Positions 46,533 through 57,205 of a stretch of 64,000 nt of DNA are shown here, in pieces. Under the pieces are notes generated by a model. It was not told the DNA's origin, made no database searches, and saw only the letters and a list, made by a program, of their open reading frames with translations. A program made the translations under genes and the position numbers. Numbering within the stretch: position 1 is the stretch's first letter; every line of letters starts with the position of its first letter. Source of the DNA: Cunninghamia lanceolata (taxonomy: Eukaryota; Streptophyta; Pinopsida; Cupressales; Cupressaceae); contig BSBN01000140.1 of NCBI GenBank assembly GCA_027924645.1, forward strand, positions 12,778,501-12,842,500, read 5' to 3'.

Positions 46533-48240
46533 CTAGGTTCCATTTTTCTCCAACGATGACATTTCACTATCCATAGATTCCAACCAAGAATCTGAATCAA
46601 GTAAACTAATAGCTTCTTCCACAGTCCTAGGTTCATCAATATCAGTAAGCAAAGCATAGGCACAACTTGAATCAAGTACTGAAAATCCATACCTATCTGG
46701 TTGTCTTCTTTCATGTGTAGATAGCCTCAATGGCTGAGGTGCTAGTTCAGGTTCTTGCTCTAGATCTGAATCTTCGAAGCTACTCAAACTCACATCTGAA
46801 TCATCTACACTTGGTACTTGTTGTTCCTCTTTTACAGGGGTTAGAGGAATATTAACAACACTCTTTTCTTCCTTTTCTTTTGTCTTCGCTAGCTGAGGAT
46901 CAATAACCAAAGGTTTCAGCTCTTTAAAAATTACATTCCTGCTGTAAATTATCTTTTTAGTTTTAGGATTCCAAAGCTTGTACCCTTTAACACTAACTCC
47001 ATAGCCAATAAAGATACATTTGACTGCCTTGTTATCCAACTTACATCTTTTTACCTCAGGAATATGAGCATATGCCTCACAGCCAAAGACATGAATATGT
47101 CTTAGAGAGGGCTTCTTTCCAGACCATGCTTCCATAGGCATCTTATCAACTAATGCCGAAGTAGGAGAATGATTTAGCAAGTAACAAGCTGTAGCAACTG
47201 CCTCAGCCTAGAACCTTTGTTCAAGACTAGCATAACTCAACATACTTCTTGCTTTCTCCATCAATGATTGATTTAACCTTTCAGCAACTCCATTTTTCTG
47301 TGGAGTATAAGGTGTAGTCTTATGCCTTTTAATTCCATGATCAAGACAAAATTTATCAAAATCTGCATTGCAATATTCACCACCATTATCTGTTCTCAAA
47401 CATTTTATTTTTCTACTAGTCTGATTTTCCAGAAGATTTGTAAATTCTTTAAACTGACTGAACACTTTTGATTTATTTTTCAAAAAATATACAAATTCCC
47501 TCCTTGAATAATCATCAATAAATGACACATAGTATCTTGATTTAGACAAAGAAGGAACATCAGTTGGACCAAAAACATTAGAATGTACATAGTCAAGAAC
47601 ACCAGAAGATTTATGAGAACTAGAGTAAAATGAAACATAGTTTTGTTTTCCATATATGCAATGTTCACAGAAACTGGATTCCAGATTACAATCAATCAGT
47701 CCATCTACCAAGTTTTTTTTCTTCAAGGTTTTCAAACCTTTTTCACCAATGTGACCAAGTCTATGATGCCAGAGCATTATTTTCTCTGTAGGAAGTTTAA
47801 CTTCCATAGAGTTTGCATCATGTGTTACAATAGTAGCTTTTTCATATCTTATAGAGACATTATTACAACACACTAGTTTAGCATCTAACCTATACAAAGT
47901 TCCAATGCATTCACCCTTCGCCATAACAATAGAACCTCTAGTCATCCTATAGCCACCATTCACAAAAGTAACTTGCACTCCAATATCATTAAGCTTACTA
48001 AGAGAAAGTAAATTTTGAGCCAAACCTGGTATGTGTAGTACTCCATTCATTCCCTTTATTTTGTCATTCATGAACTAGATTCTGACTCTTCCTTGGCCAA
48101 CAATTTCCAGTGTCAAATCATTTTCCAGGAACACCTTCCCACTAGCATATGGTTCATACTTAGTGAACCATTCTCCATGAGATGTCATATGAAAAGATGC
48201 TCCTGAATCCACTAGCCATACATCTTCAGATGTAAGCGTT
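46533..48240 (-). pseudogene. pol: copia protease and integrase, nearly continuous
   Basis: The protease site near 48200-48240 reads VDSGASFHMT (Asp-Ser-Gly intact). From 48071 one frame runs to 46533 with a single TAG near 47205. It includes LWHHRLGHIGEKGLK, the integrase core and the FGCEAYAHIPEVKR region. The first catalytic Asp (HSDVFGP in the plus-strand copy) is Asn here (HSNVFGP). The second Asp (RTDNGGEY) and the Glu (GVAERLN) are intact. The two family copies thus carry different lesions. Confidence 0.9.
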
Positions 48241-48892
48241 GCCAAGGAAGCAATGAAGGCATCAACATCACTCTGAGAAGAATCAGTGTCAGAGAAGTTC
48301 TTCTTCTTCTTCTTTTTCTCCTCTTTGCAGTCTTTTCTAATGTGTCCTTTCTACCCACAATTCCAACACTTTACCTTGGACTTTTTTCCAAGAGATTTTG
48401 ATCTCCCCTCTGATTTGGACTTAGACTTCTTGTCCTTCTTTTGTCTCTTTCCTTTGATCTACCTCGAATAGACAGGGCCTCTTTAGCCATCTCAAAAGAT
48501 TTCCTCCGCATCTCTTCAGATAACAGCCATAACAAGATGATCCCATGAGTTAGGTAAGGAGCATAACAGAAGCATACAATGGTCCTCTTCTTCTATTTTT
48601 ACAACTACAGAAGTCAACTATGCAACAATTGTATTAAATGTGTTCAGATGATCTGCAACAGATGCTCCTTCACCCATCTTCAGAGAGTACAACTTCTTTT
48701 TGAGGAAAATTTTATTGACCAAGGACTTGCCCTGGTAAATATCTCCCAACTTCTTCCACAAATCTTTGGCTGACTTCTCCTCATGGATGTTCAATAGAAC
48801 TGAATCCACTAAACTTAATCTTATCAGTCCTCTAGCTTTCCTATCTACCAAGTCCCAATCTTCTTGCTTCATGCCTGCAGGTTGAACCTATT
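48241..48892 (-). pseudogene. gag: copia gag, C-terminal part
   Basis: Minus-strand continuation of the gag that starts at 63179. It shows EDWDLVDRKARGLIRLSLVDSVL, KDLWKKLGDIYQGKSLVNK and YSLKMGEGASVADHLNTF. A deletion of about 50 bp near 48525 (between ATGGCT and GTTATC) removes the segment kept in the plus-strand copy. The zinc knuckle (CWNCG-stop-KGHIRKDC) carries a TAG. The left edge of the large insertion lies at about 48893. Confidence 0.85.
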
Positions 48893-49903
48893 GATCATGA
48901 TGTTAGTCATAAATAAACATAGAATAAAAGTTACACAACAACCTTTACTCATCTTGAAAGATACGATGAATTCAAAGAATTCATGATCCCAAGTCTCCAT
49001 TGATTAGTTCTTAATCTACTGACGTTACTCAGTGGTTGATGTGTGTTGCTATTTTCCATTCAGGGGCCTTACATTTATTTATCAGTAAATTCTGTTCCTG
49101 TAAAGATGCTACATAGAAAGGTTATTCTACACAATATATTTCTTCAAATATTGTGTCTATACTTAAATCTTTGCATGATATTTATCAATTGTACATGCTT
49201 TAACTCTAAATATGCTATGAATTTTCAATTATCTACGAAATGTCAGTATATTTCATGTTATTTTCTTCTGATTATCTGTTATTTGCAATTGTGATGGTGA
49301 ATTTATGAAATTAAAAGAAATTGAAAAGAATACTTCAAATTATGATGAATCTTTAGCTATTGAGTCATATACACACTTGATATAGTCATGAGGAGAAGAA
49401 ATCAAACCATATTTTCACTAGGATGTTCCACAGCTAGATACAGATGATGTTAACTTCAAAGGATGATGAATGAAAACAATACAAGCAAACTGATAAGCAC
49501 TCCAAGGGACACAGCTAATCAAAGCATGTATCAAGAATCTAGACACAGATTACTTAGGATTTATAATGATTTGTAATCAAAATGGTCTTCTCTTTCATTA
49601 AGTATGCAAAAACATGTATGTTTACAACAACTTTGAAATAGGTCTTGATATTTCAGCGATCAAATTTCAATTAAGCATCTGAATGTTCAAAATAAGGCAT
49701 CCCTGTACCTTTTATAGAATAAGGTGAGGAAGTGGTTACAAATGACCCACGGTCAGGATTTATCAATTAAGATCAATGGTGCATATTCACTTTTGACTTG
49801 GTCAACTTTTCCTATGGAACGGGTCACTAGCTGGCAACCATCTAGGTGACTTATTTTCTTCTAAGTACTTGATGCATATGTTTCCCTTGTGGCGCATCTT
49901 CAT
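48893..49903 (-). other. 3' non-coding end of the unclassified insertion, with a TATA box
   Basis: AT-rich and non-coding. On the minus strand CTATAAAAGG reads at 49717-49708, a good TATA box downstream of the long ORF and in its direction. That is what a 3' LTR would show, but the right end of the element carries no matching repeat. Confidence 0.45.
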
Positions 49904-51525
49904 TTACTCCTCAGGTTCTTCTTCATCATCATGATCATCACTTTCTGTGTTGTCATCACCCTGATGAATATTGCCTTGTATATGGACTTGCATTATCGTC
50001 CTAATATTTTCATATGCTTCTACCATTTTATCAACCTCCCCGCCATCCTGAGTTTTGGCTTTACTAATGGCGTGCTTGTGGGCTTGAAATTTATCTTTAA
50101 GGGTCTCCAATTTACCCTTCCTGTTGCTCAATGTTTCATTATAGTTCTCCACCCCGACTTTGATCCTCATGATCTTGTTCATTGCTTCTTATGTCAGGTG
50201 GGTGAGAGGATCATCAGCCATTGGCTTGAAGTTATCATGCAGAGCTTTTATCGAAAAGTCCACGTCTTGGTTTTTTATTTTCCCCTCTACTTTTCCTTCT
50301 AAGGCCTCCAGGACTTTTTCTTCATAGGACATCATGCTGTGCAATTTCACACTGATATCTCTTATCTTACTACTACACTTCTTCAGTATATCACATTCAA
50401 ACCTGATGTCCCTATAATAAATATCCACTAGCATGGCAGTGTTATTATCCAATACCTAATTACTTATCAGGACTTGGGGACTAATCCTTTTTATTTCACT
50501 TAGAGCACCCAAGGCTTTTTCTAACTGGAATGATCTTCTTCCAGTCTCATTCTGTATTTTATCAACCTTCTTCTTGGAGGTACTCAAAGAATTCCACCTC
50601 TGCAAAGAGGCTCTCACTACTTCCTTAGCTCCCGTGAGTGCTGATAGCATCCACTTTCTCATGATCATTGACGCATGCTTCATAAGGTCTAATTTATTAA
50701 CCTCCTCTTGAGAGATTGAAGTCAATGGGACTTCCTGATCTGATCATGTATTGTTAGGGTTAATCAACCCTTTTATGTATGAATGCAGCTGAGCAATGTG
50801 CTCTTTATGTTGCTTATTCTTTTCCTTTTCTTTCTTCACCCTTTGGGTTAAAGAATCAATTATATCCTTCCCTTCCTAACCCTCTTGGTCTTCATTGGCA
50901 AACCCCAAGTCAACTGTGGTGATCTAGAATTCTTCTAGGGTGATTTTGCCTTTCTCCTTCTCAATAATGGGAAGTGCTACTTGGGCAGTCCTTCTGCCTG
51001 TAGCAGGATCTCTTCTAATTGCAGATGTTAATCTAGCTTTCCTCTTGGGTTTCATGATGGTCTCTGCAAACAAGGTTGAAACATCAAATTCTTGAATCTC
51101 AAAACCTTATTCTATACCTATTTATTTCTCAAGCCATTGAGGTACTTGATCTCCAGATCCTTGTTGTCTATCATCATCATGTCCATCCTGATCTCCAGTA
51201 TCTATCTCTGTTCTCGATGGAGAGGGTGATTTCCTATTTTCTTCCTAATAATATTCTTCATGAGGGGGATCCTGTTGTATTTCTTCTTCTTGGGGAACTT
51301 CTTTTTGTAGAGGAGGATCTTGTGGTATATCTACATGCTGGTCCCAGACCTGATCTTGCATTCCCTCATTTTGTGTTTCATCCACTTTGGGAATTTCCTC
51401 ATCTTGAGGTATATTTGTATCTGTGGATATCATTGTGTTCAAACTAGGTGCATCTACTTGATCCTGGATCACATTTTGTTCCACATCTGATATATCTACC
51501 TCTTGGGTCTTAAGCTCATCATGAC
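49904..51525 (-). pseudogene. unknown long ORF, C-terminal half (coiled-coil-like)
   Basis: One minus-strand frame from 51484 to 49904 with stops at about 51242, 50453 (TAG) and 50186 (TAA). The upper part is Gln/Glu/Pro/Asp-rich (IPQDEEIPKVDETQNEG, VPQEEEIQQDPP). Below it are long helical, charged stretches (RASLQRWNSLSTSKKKVDK, EKVLEALEGKVEGKIKNQ, GKLETLKDKFQAHKHA) and an acidic end (TESDDHDDEEEPEE). No catalytic motif, signal or membrane segment. It continues 58872-61602 across the nested insertion: subtracting 7346 bp (element plus one TSD) keeps the frame. Function unknown. Confidence 0.6.
51521..51525. repeat. left TSD of the three-LTR composite
   Basis: ATGAC, identical to 58867-58871. 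Confidence 0.93.
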
Positions 51526-52067
51526 TGATGCAGAGTGAAATGCAACGGAAGCTAATTAACAGGAAGGAGGAGCCAATAATACCAACAGCATGATAAAAAT
51601 CCCTATCGGCTCAACATCATCATCATATTTCCTGTAAACACCAACAGCATCATCATATTTCGGACGATCGCAATTATCCTCCTGCCGACTACTGTTCACC
51701 TCCTCCGCCTGTCGCCTATCATCATCATCATGATACTCAACGGGCGCAAACATCCTCCAGTTGTACTGTTCATCGGGTGCCAAACACTAGCGGCATCATC
51801 ATGATATGTGACTCCACCTTCGTCAGCAGGATATCAAATATCTGGTTGCTCCAAATATCCTGATGACGACCACTTCAGTAGCTTCCCTTCGATGACCCGA
51901 TAGCCGTCTATACAAACAACAGCATCATGATATGATTTATCCGGTTGTCTTGGAACATCCTGATGATGTTAACCCAACTTTCTGCCGCAGACCTACGCCG
52001 ATACCTAAACCCTTAGCGACGACAGGATCAACATGCATAGGGGGATATCTCAATATCCTGATGACGA

Positions 52068-52097
52068 TGACGTCATATCCTGATGACGATGACGTCA
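52068..52097. promoter_or_regulatory. two TGACGTCA palindromes in LTR 1
   Basis: TGACGTCA at 52068-52075 and 52090-52097, inside a tandem 22-bp unit ATATCCTGATGACGATGACG plus TC. The palindrome is the core of CRE/TGA-type bZIP binding sites. The equivalent sites are at 55908-55915 and 55930-55937 in LTR 2 and 57770-57777 in LTR 3. The other LTR 3 copy (57748) has mutated to TGACATCA. On this strand they lie downstream of the presumed start site. Binding is untested. Confidence 0.5.
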
Positions 52098-52670
52098 CAC
52101 AATATCCTGATGACCTCTTCAACACTTAGTCAAAAAAACTAAACTTTCACTCCCGCATCTGCTAGCGATATGCGGATGATGGGCACCCCCGAGAGATGAT
52201 CCTGACAGCGATATATACACTGAGTATATATCCAACTTAAAACATCCTGATGCACTTGCAACATGCAAACTTCAACAGTTTCATAACCCAATCTTCACCT
52301 TATGCCGATGCACTCCTCTTCGGCAACTCCTGATGATGATCACCCCGACGCACATTCACTTCATGCACTCAACTGCATCATGTTCATCTTCACTTATCCG
52401 GATGACGACGTCCAAAGTGACTGCAGGATATAAACCGAAATATCCTGATGAAGCCGTTTTGACGAACTCCCAACCTTAGCGAAATCTCACTTCGCCGATC
52501 CTCCAGGGATGACCCAATCCACTCTCAGGGTGATCTTCCAACTCAAACTTATCAACTCGACCTAGCACATGAGGATGCTAGGCTTCTCAACACCTCTCGA
52601 CCGCGATCCTGCACACCTGCATGCGAACAAACAGAAAACACAAACTACCTCCTAACCTACTATACACAGC

Positions 52671-52705
52671 CATTCCACTGATTCGATGAATCAACCAGTG
52701 GAATG
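52671..52705 (-). other. conserved hairpin in the LTR, with paired changes between copies
   Basis: CATTCCACTG (52671-52680) pairs perfectly with CAGTGGAATG (52696-52705) around a 15-base loop that itself contains ATTCGATGAAT. In LTR 2 (56511-56545) and LTR 3 (58351-58385) the stem is CATTCCACCG with CGGTGGAATG. Both arms change together and pairing is kept. It lies downstream of the TATA and poly(A) signals in the transcript direction. Confidence 0.6.
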
Positions 52706-52785
52706 GATCAGCGAATCCATATAACCACCAAAATAGCAAATCGATCACAAAGGAGGGCAAACAGGAAATGAACACAAACAGGATC

Positions 52786-52791
52786 TTTATT
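52786..52791 (-). promoter_or_regulatory. AATAAA poly(A) signal in LTR 1
   Basis: TTTATT on the plus strand, about 120 bp downstream of the TATA-like box in the minus direction. It marks the probable end of R. Confidence 0.45.
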
Positions 52792-52910
52792 GATTTCCAA
52801 AAGATGCAATTACAATGCTCAATCTCTCTCTGCAATCTGACTTCTCAATGCGATACAATACTATGATCGATGATATCTCTATCTGTATGCAATATCAACC
52901 GATCCCCATG

Positions 52911-52918
52911 CTTAAATA
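52911..52918 (-). promoter_or_regulatory. TATA-like box in LTR 1
   Basis: TATTTAAG on the minus strand, about 270 bp into the LTR from its U3 end. It is conserved in the other two LTRs. Confidence 0.4.
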
Positions 52919-53186
52919 GATTTTCCTACGAGTACAACTGACCCGACTCCAAGCGGCTGGGAACTCTCCAGGTGGCTGGGAGATCCAAACGGACCCTACA
53001 GCATGACAGTTGTTCTAACAAACTTAACTAAAAATAGTAAAAGCATGGTCAGCATGATCTTATCATGATCAGCATGACCTTATTACATGCATTTGGTCTT
53101 ATCAGACCTTCTTGGAAACATAAACAAGACCTAAAACTACTAACTGCCTCAAGGAGGCCAGCTGTCAGGTAGGTGCTCCTGCACCA

Positions 53187-53198
53187 TACTCCCCAAAA
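53187..53198 (-). promoter_or_regulatory. polypurine tract of the composite
   Basis: Minus-strand TTTTGGGGAGTA directly before the LTR. The short internal remnant at 57027-57205 has lost all but its last few bases. Confidence 0.65.
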
Positions 53199-53526
53199 GA
53201 AAATAACTCATGTCCCATGAGTTAGGATATGGAAGTCCTCCACCTTTACACTTTGCCTTGTCAGTCTTCTGACCTGTTCCAGCTTTATCCTCTGCTGGCT
53301 CTTGGCTGCTCCAAGACTTCTGAACTGTAACTTGCTGTCTGGCAAGTAAATCCTCATGCCTGTCAATGTAGGCTTTTCTCTCACATACCTTGTGTTTGTC
53401 AGGTTGCCTGACCAGAACCTCTTTCTGAACTGCCTCTTGAACTTCTGAAATGTTCAACTCTATCTTCCTGTCAATCTTTATAGGACAAGCAATAGTCCCA
53501 ACTATGACAACATCCTTGTCATTCCT
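53190..53526 (-). pseudogene. in-frame continuation of the gag-protease frame after a TAG
   Basis: After the TAG at 53527-53529 the same frame runs on through VVIVGTIACPIKIDRK, then a Lys/Glu-rich tail (VLVRQPDKHKVCERK), to the PPT. It looks like the linker that would normally lead into RT, cut off where RT should begin. The TAG may be a CAG-to-TAG mutation or the real end of the non-autonomous protein. Confidence 0.6.
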
Positions 53527-55317
53527 CTAAACTGGTTGCTGTTTACCATCCTGTTTCTGAACCTGCTGCTGACCTCTGTCAGTCACAACTGAAACTTTCT
53601 TCAGCTTGTTGTCTTTAACAACTCCTTTCCCTACAGTGTCCTGAACTGCCTTTATGCCTGCTCCTCTAGGCATCTGCACAAATTCCTTCTTTCCCATTAA
53701 AATGACTTTGGCTGCCTTCTGTGTTGCAGTTGCTTCCTGTAATGGCATCAACTTAATAGTCTTTCCATCTTTCTGGATGGTATAGGTATTAGCATACCCA
53801 TCATACAGTACCCTTCTATCAAATTGCCATGGTCTACCCAACAGTAGGTGACAACATTCCATGGGCAAAATATCACACAAAATTCTATCCTGATATGCTC
53901 CAATCTGAAAATCAACATATGCCTGTTCAGAGACAAAAAGTGAATGACTATCACTCACCCAAGATGCCTTGTAAGGGTGTGGATGTGGAATCCTTTCCAA
54001 ATTCAGTTTATCCACCATCTCCTGAGATACCATGTTGTCTGTTGAACCAGTATCAATGACAACCTTACATACTTTACCTTTACTCTTACATGTGGTCTTG
54101 AAAAGAGCTCTTCTGTGTGGGGATTCTTTGTCAGGTACCATCACTGTTCTTCTCATCAGTAGAGACTCTCCACTTTCTGGGTATCCACAATTATCAGCCT
54201 CCTTATCCTTTTGATAAGTGTTTGGACTCTGCACACTTTTCTCTTCTTTCTCTTCTTGCACAAGTTGTACTCTCTTGTCACTCGTTCTATCATTTCTGGA
54301 TGATGAACCTTTGTTTTCTGGACATTTGAAAGATGGATGACCAAACTCACCACAGGTGTAACATTTTCCTAAAAATGTAGTAGAACCTCTACCACCTCCA
54401 AATCTTCCTTTATTACCTTTCCATCCACCTCTGAAATCAGACTGTCCCTGTCCTTTACCAGTGTCTTCTTGACTCTCATTAGTTTGCCTTGTTCTATGGG
54501 CTGATCCTCTTCCTCTATTGTTTTGTTCTTGTTTTCTCTTTAACTTCTCTTCCACTTTCAATGCCAACTGGAAACATTTCTGGACTGTATCTGGATTATG
54601 CAGACTTAAATCATCCTGAATATTAAACCTCAATCCATTAAGGTATCTGGCTACCTTCTCTTCCTCACTTTCTTTCACCTTTGTCTTCATACAGAGTTTC
54701 ATGAATTCTTCTGTATATGAGCTGACATCTAGCTCCTTCTGCTTCAGGTTTTGCTTCCTCTTGTGTAACTGGATACTGTAATCCAATGGAATATAAGCTT
54801 CTTTTACTAATGCCATCATCTTCTTCCATGTGGCAACTCTACGTTTTCCTTCCTGTACTCTATCATCTTGAACAAAATTCCACCATGTCAAGGCAACTTC
54901 TTTCATCTTTGACTGTGCTATCTTCACTCTCTGTTGTTCTGGTATCTCCTCTGTTACAAAGAAATTGTTCAAACAGTCTATCCACTCCATCACTGAATCA
55001 GGGTCCATCTTACCTGTAAACACTGGCAAATCCAGTTTCACGTCCATGGTTCTCCTCTCCATGGCCTCGAGGGCGTTCAACAGTGGTCTCTGGTCTGCAG
55101 GAACGACCTCCTCGCTCCAATTAGGGATCTCTTCTTCTTCCCTATCATCTTCTCTACCAGAACCTACTCTGCTCCTCAACTTTGCTAACTCATCTTTCAA
55201 CTCCTGATTCTGAGCCTTCACGGCCTTGCTTTCTGCAATCTGTTTCTTCACCAGAACTGCCAACTCAGCGTTGGTCATCCTTGCTGGAACCTCAGATGTT
55301 CCTTCTTCGTCTGACAT
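53527..55317 (-). CDS. gag: GAG-protease polyprotein of the non-autonomous gypsy element, 596 aa, intact
   Basis: Start at MSDEEGTSEV, 34 bp after the PBS. Order: a heptad-like helical N-terminus (residues 15-50, KKQIAESKAVKAQNQELKDE), the retrotransposon gag domain (about 95-230, with DPDSVMEWIDCLNNFF and ALTWWNFVQ), a Gly/Arg-rich segment (268-312), one zinc knuckle CYTCGEFGHPSFKC (C319, C322, H327, C332), then an aspartic protease with VIDTGSTDNMV (Asp422) and CHLLLGRPWQFDR. This is the only long intact gag in the window. It should build particles and package its RNA, but cannot replicate without RT and integrase from another element. The protease resembles that at 7815-8090. Confidence 0.93.
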   Translation of the reverse strand: MSDEEGTSEVPARMTNAELAVLVKKQIAESKAVKAQNQELKDELAKLRSRVGSGREDDREEEEIPNWSEEVVPADQRPLLNALEAMERRTMDVKLDLPVFTGKMDPDSVMEWIDCLNNFFVTEEIPEQQRVKIAQSKMKEVALTWWNFVQDDRVQEGKRRVATWKKMMALVKEAYIPLDYSIQLHKRKQNLKQKELDVSSYTEEFMKLCMKTKVKESEEEKVARYLNGLRFNIQDDLSLHNPDTVQKCFQLALKVEEKLKRKQEQNNRGRGSAHRTRQTNESQEDTGKGQGQSDFRGGWKGNKGRFGGGRGSTTFLGKCYTCGEFGHPSFKCPENKGSSSRNDRTSDKRVQLVQEEKEEKSVQSPNTYQKDKEADNCGYPESGESLLMRRTVMVPDKESPHRRALFKTTCKSKGKVCKVVIDTGSTDNMVSQEMVDKLNLERIPHPHPYKASWVSDSHSLFVSEQAYVDFQIGAYQDRILCDILPMECCHLLLGRPWQFDRRVLYDGYANTYTIQKDGKTIKLMPLQEATATQKAAKVILMGKKEFVQMPRGAGIKAVQDTVGKGVVKDNKLKKVSVVTDRGQQQVQKQDGKQQPV

Positions 55318-55350
55318 CTTGCTTATCTTTTCCAGCAGATCCTAACCTTT

Positions 55351-55362
55351 GCTCTGATACCA
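55351..55362 (-). promoter_or_regulatory. primer binding site, main interior
   Basis: TGGTATCAGAGC on the minus strand, perfect initiator-Met type, three bases from LTR 2. Confidence 0.93.
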
Positions 55363-55365
55363 CTA

Positions 55366-57026
55366 TGATGCAGAGTGAAACGCAACGGAAGCTAATTAAC
55401 AGGAAGGAGGAGCCAATAATACCAACAGCATGATAAAAATCCCTATCGGCTCAACATCATCATCATATTTCCTGTAAACACCAACAGCATCATCATATTT
55501 CAGACGATCGCAATTATCCTCCTGCCGACTACTGTTCACCTCCTCCGCCTGTCGCCTATCATCATCATCATGATACTCAACAGGCGCAAACATCCTCCGG
55601 TTGTACTGTTCATCGGGCGCCAAACACTAGCGGCATCATCATGATATGCGACTCCACCTTCGTCAGTAGGATATCAAATATCTGGTTGCTCCAAATATCC
55701 TGATGACGACCACTTCAGCAGCTTCCCTTCGATGACCCGATAGCCGTCTATACAAACAACAGCATCATGATATGATTTATCCGGTTGTCTTGGAACATCC
55801 TGATGATGTTAACCCAACTTTCTGTCGCAGACCTACGCCGATACCTAAACCCTTAGCGACGACAGGATCAACATGCATAGGGGGATATCTCAATATCCTG
55901 ACGATGATGACGTCATATCCTGATGACGATGACGTCACACAATATCCTGATGACCTCTTCAACACTTAGTCAAAAAAACTAAACTTTCACTCCCGCATCT
56001 GCTAGCGATATGCGGATGATGGGCACCCCCGAGAGATGATCCTGACAGCGATATATACACTGAGTATATATCTAACTTAAAACATCCTGATGCACTTGCA
56101 ACATGCAAACTTCAACAGTTTCATAACCCGATCTTCACCTTATGCCGATGCACTCCTCTTCGGCAACTCCTGATGATGATCACCCCGACGCACATTCACT
56201 TCATGCACTCAACTGCATCATGTTCATCTTCACTTATCCGGATGACGACGTCCAAAGTGACTGCAGGATATAAACCGAAATATCCTGATGAAGCCGTTTT
56301 GACAAACTCCCAACCTTAGCGAAATCTCACTTCGCCGATCCTCCAGGGATGACCCGATCCACTCTCAGGGTGATCTTCCAACTCAAACTTATCAACTCGA
56401 CCTAGCACATGAGGATGCTAGGCTTCTCAACACCTCTCGACCGCGATCCTGCACACCTGCATGCGAACAAACAGAAAACACAAACTACCTCCTAACCTAC
56501 TGTACACAGCCATTCCACCGATTCGACGAATCAACCGGTGGAATGGATCAGCGAATCCATATAACCACCAAAACAGCAAATCGATCACAAAGGAGGGCAA
56601 ACAGGAAATGAACACAAACAGGATCTTTATTGATTTCCAAAAGATGTAATTGCAATGCTCAATCTCTCTCTGCAATCTGACTTCTCAATGCGATACAATA
56701 CTATGATCGATGATATCTCTATCTGTATGCAATATCAACCGATCCCCATGCTTAAATAGATTTTCCTACGAGTACTACTGACCCGACTCCAAGCGGCTGG
56801 GAACTCTCCAGGCGGCTGGGAGATCCAACCGGACCCTACAACATGACAGTTGTTCTAACAAACTTAACTAAAAATAGTAAAAGCATGGTCAGCATGATCT
56901 TATCATGATCAGCATGACCTTATTACATGCATTTGGACTTATCAGACCTTCTTGGAAACATAAACAAGACCTAAAACTACTAACTGCCTCAAGGAGGCCA
57001 GCTGTCAGGTAGGTGCTCCTGCACCA
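55366..57026 (-). repeat. LTR 2 (central) of the composite
   Basis: 1661 bp, same ends as LTR 1 and LTR 3. It serves both as 5' LTR of the full interior and as 3' LTR of the remnant interior. About 10 private differences. Confidence 0.95.
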
Positions 57027-57205
57027 TACTCATCTTTCAACTCCTGATTCTGAGCCTTCACGGCCTTGCTTTCTGCAATCTGTTTCTTCACCAGAACTGC
57101 CAACTCAGCGTTGGTCATCCTTGCTGGAACCTCAGATGTTCCTTCTTCGTCTGACATCCTGCTTATCTTTTCCAGCAGATCCTAACCTTTGCTCTGATAC
57201 CACTA
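57027..57205 (-). pseudogene. gag: deleted interior: PBS plus about the first 46 gag codons
   Basis: 179 bp, identical in layout to the two ends of the 2179-bp interior with exactly 2000 bp missing. The junction falls in ACTC, present at 53188-53191 and 55188-55191, so the deletion used 4-bp microhomology. The PBS (57191-57202) and gag start remain. The gag C-terminus, the knuckle, the protease and most of the PPT are gone. Confidence 0.92.
57191..57202 (-). promoter_or_regulatory. primer binding site, remnant interior
   Basis: TGGTATCAGAGC on the minus strand, identical to 55351-55362. Confidence 0.92.

Larger units (their letters stand above)
51526..53186 (-). repeat. LTR 1 (3' LTR) of the composite
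   Basis: 1661 bp from TGATGCAGAG to TGCTCCTGCACCA. It carries about 15 private differences, many of them C-to-T or G-to-A at CpG. Small ORFs within it are shared by all three LTRs because the LTRs are young. Confidence 0.95.

Noticed and set aside
51850..52460. Repeated CCTGATGA words resembling snoRNA C and D boxes (RTGATGA, CTGA)
   Set aside because: The words are spread over 600 bp without the paired C/D spacing or terminal stem of a snoRNA, and are explained as LTR repeats.
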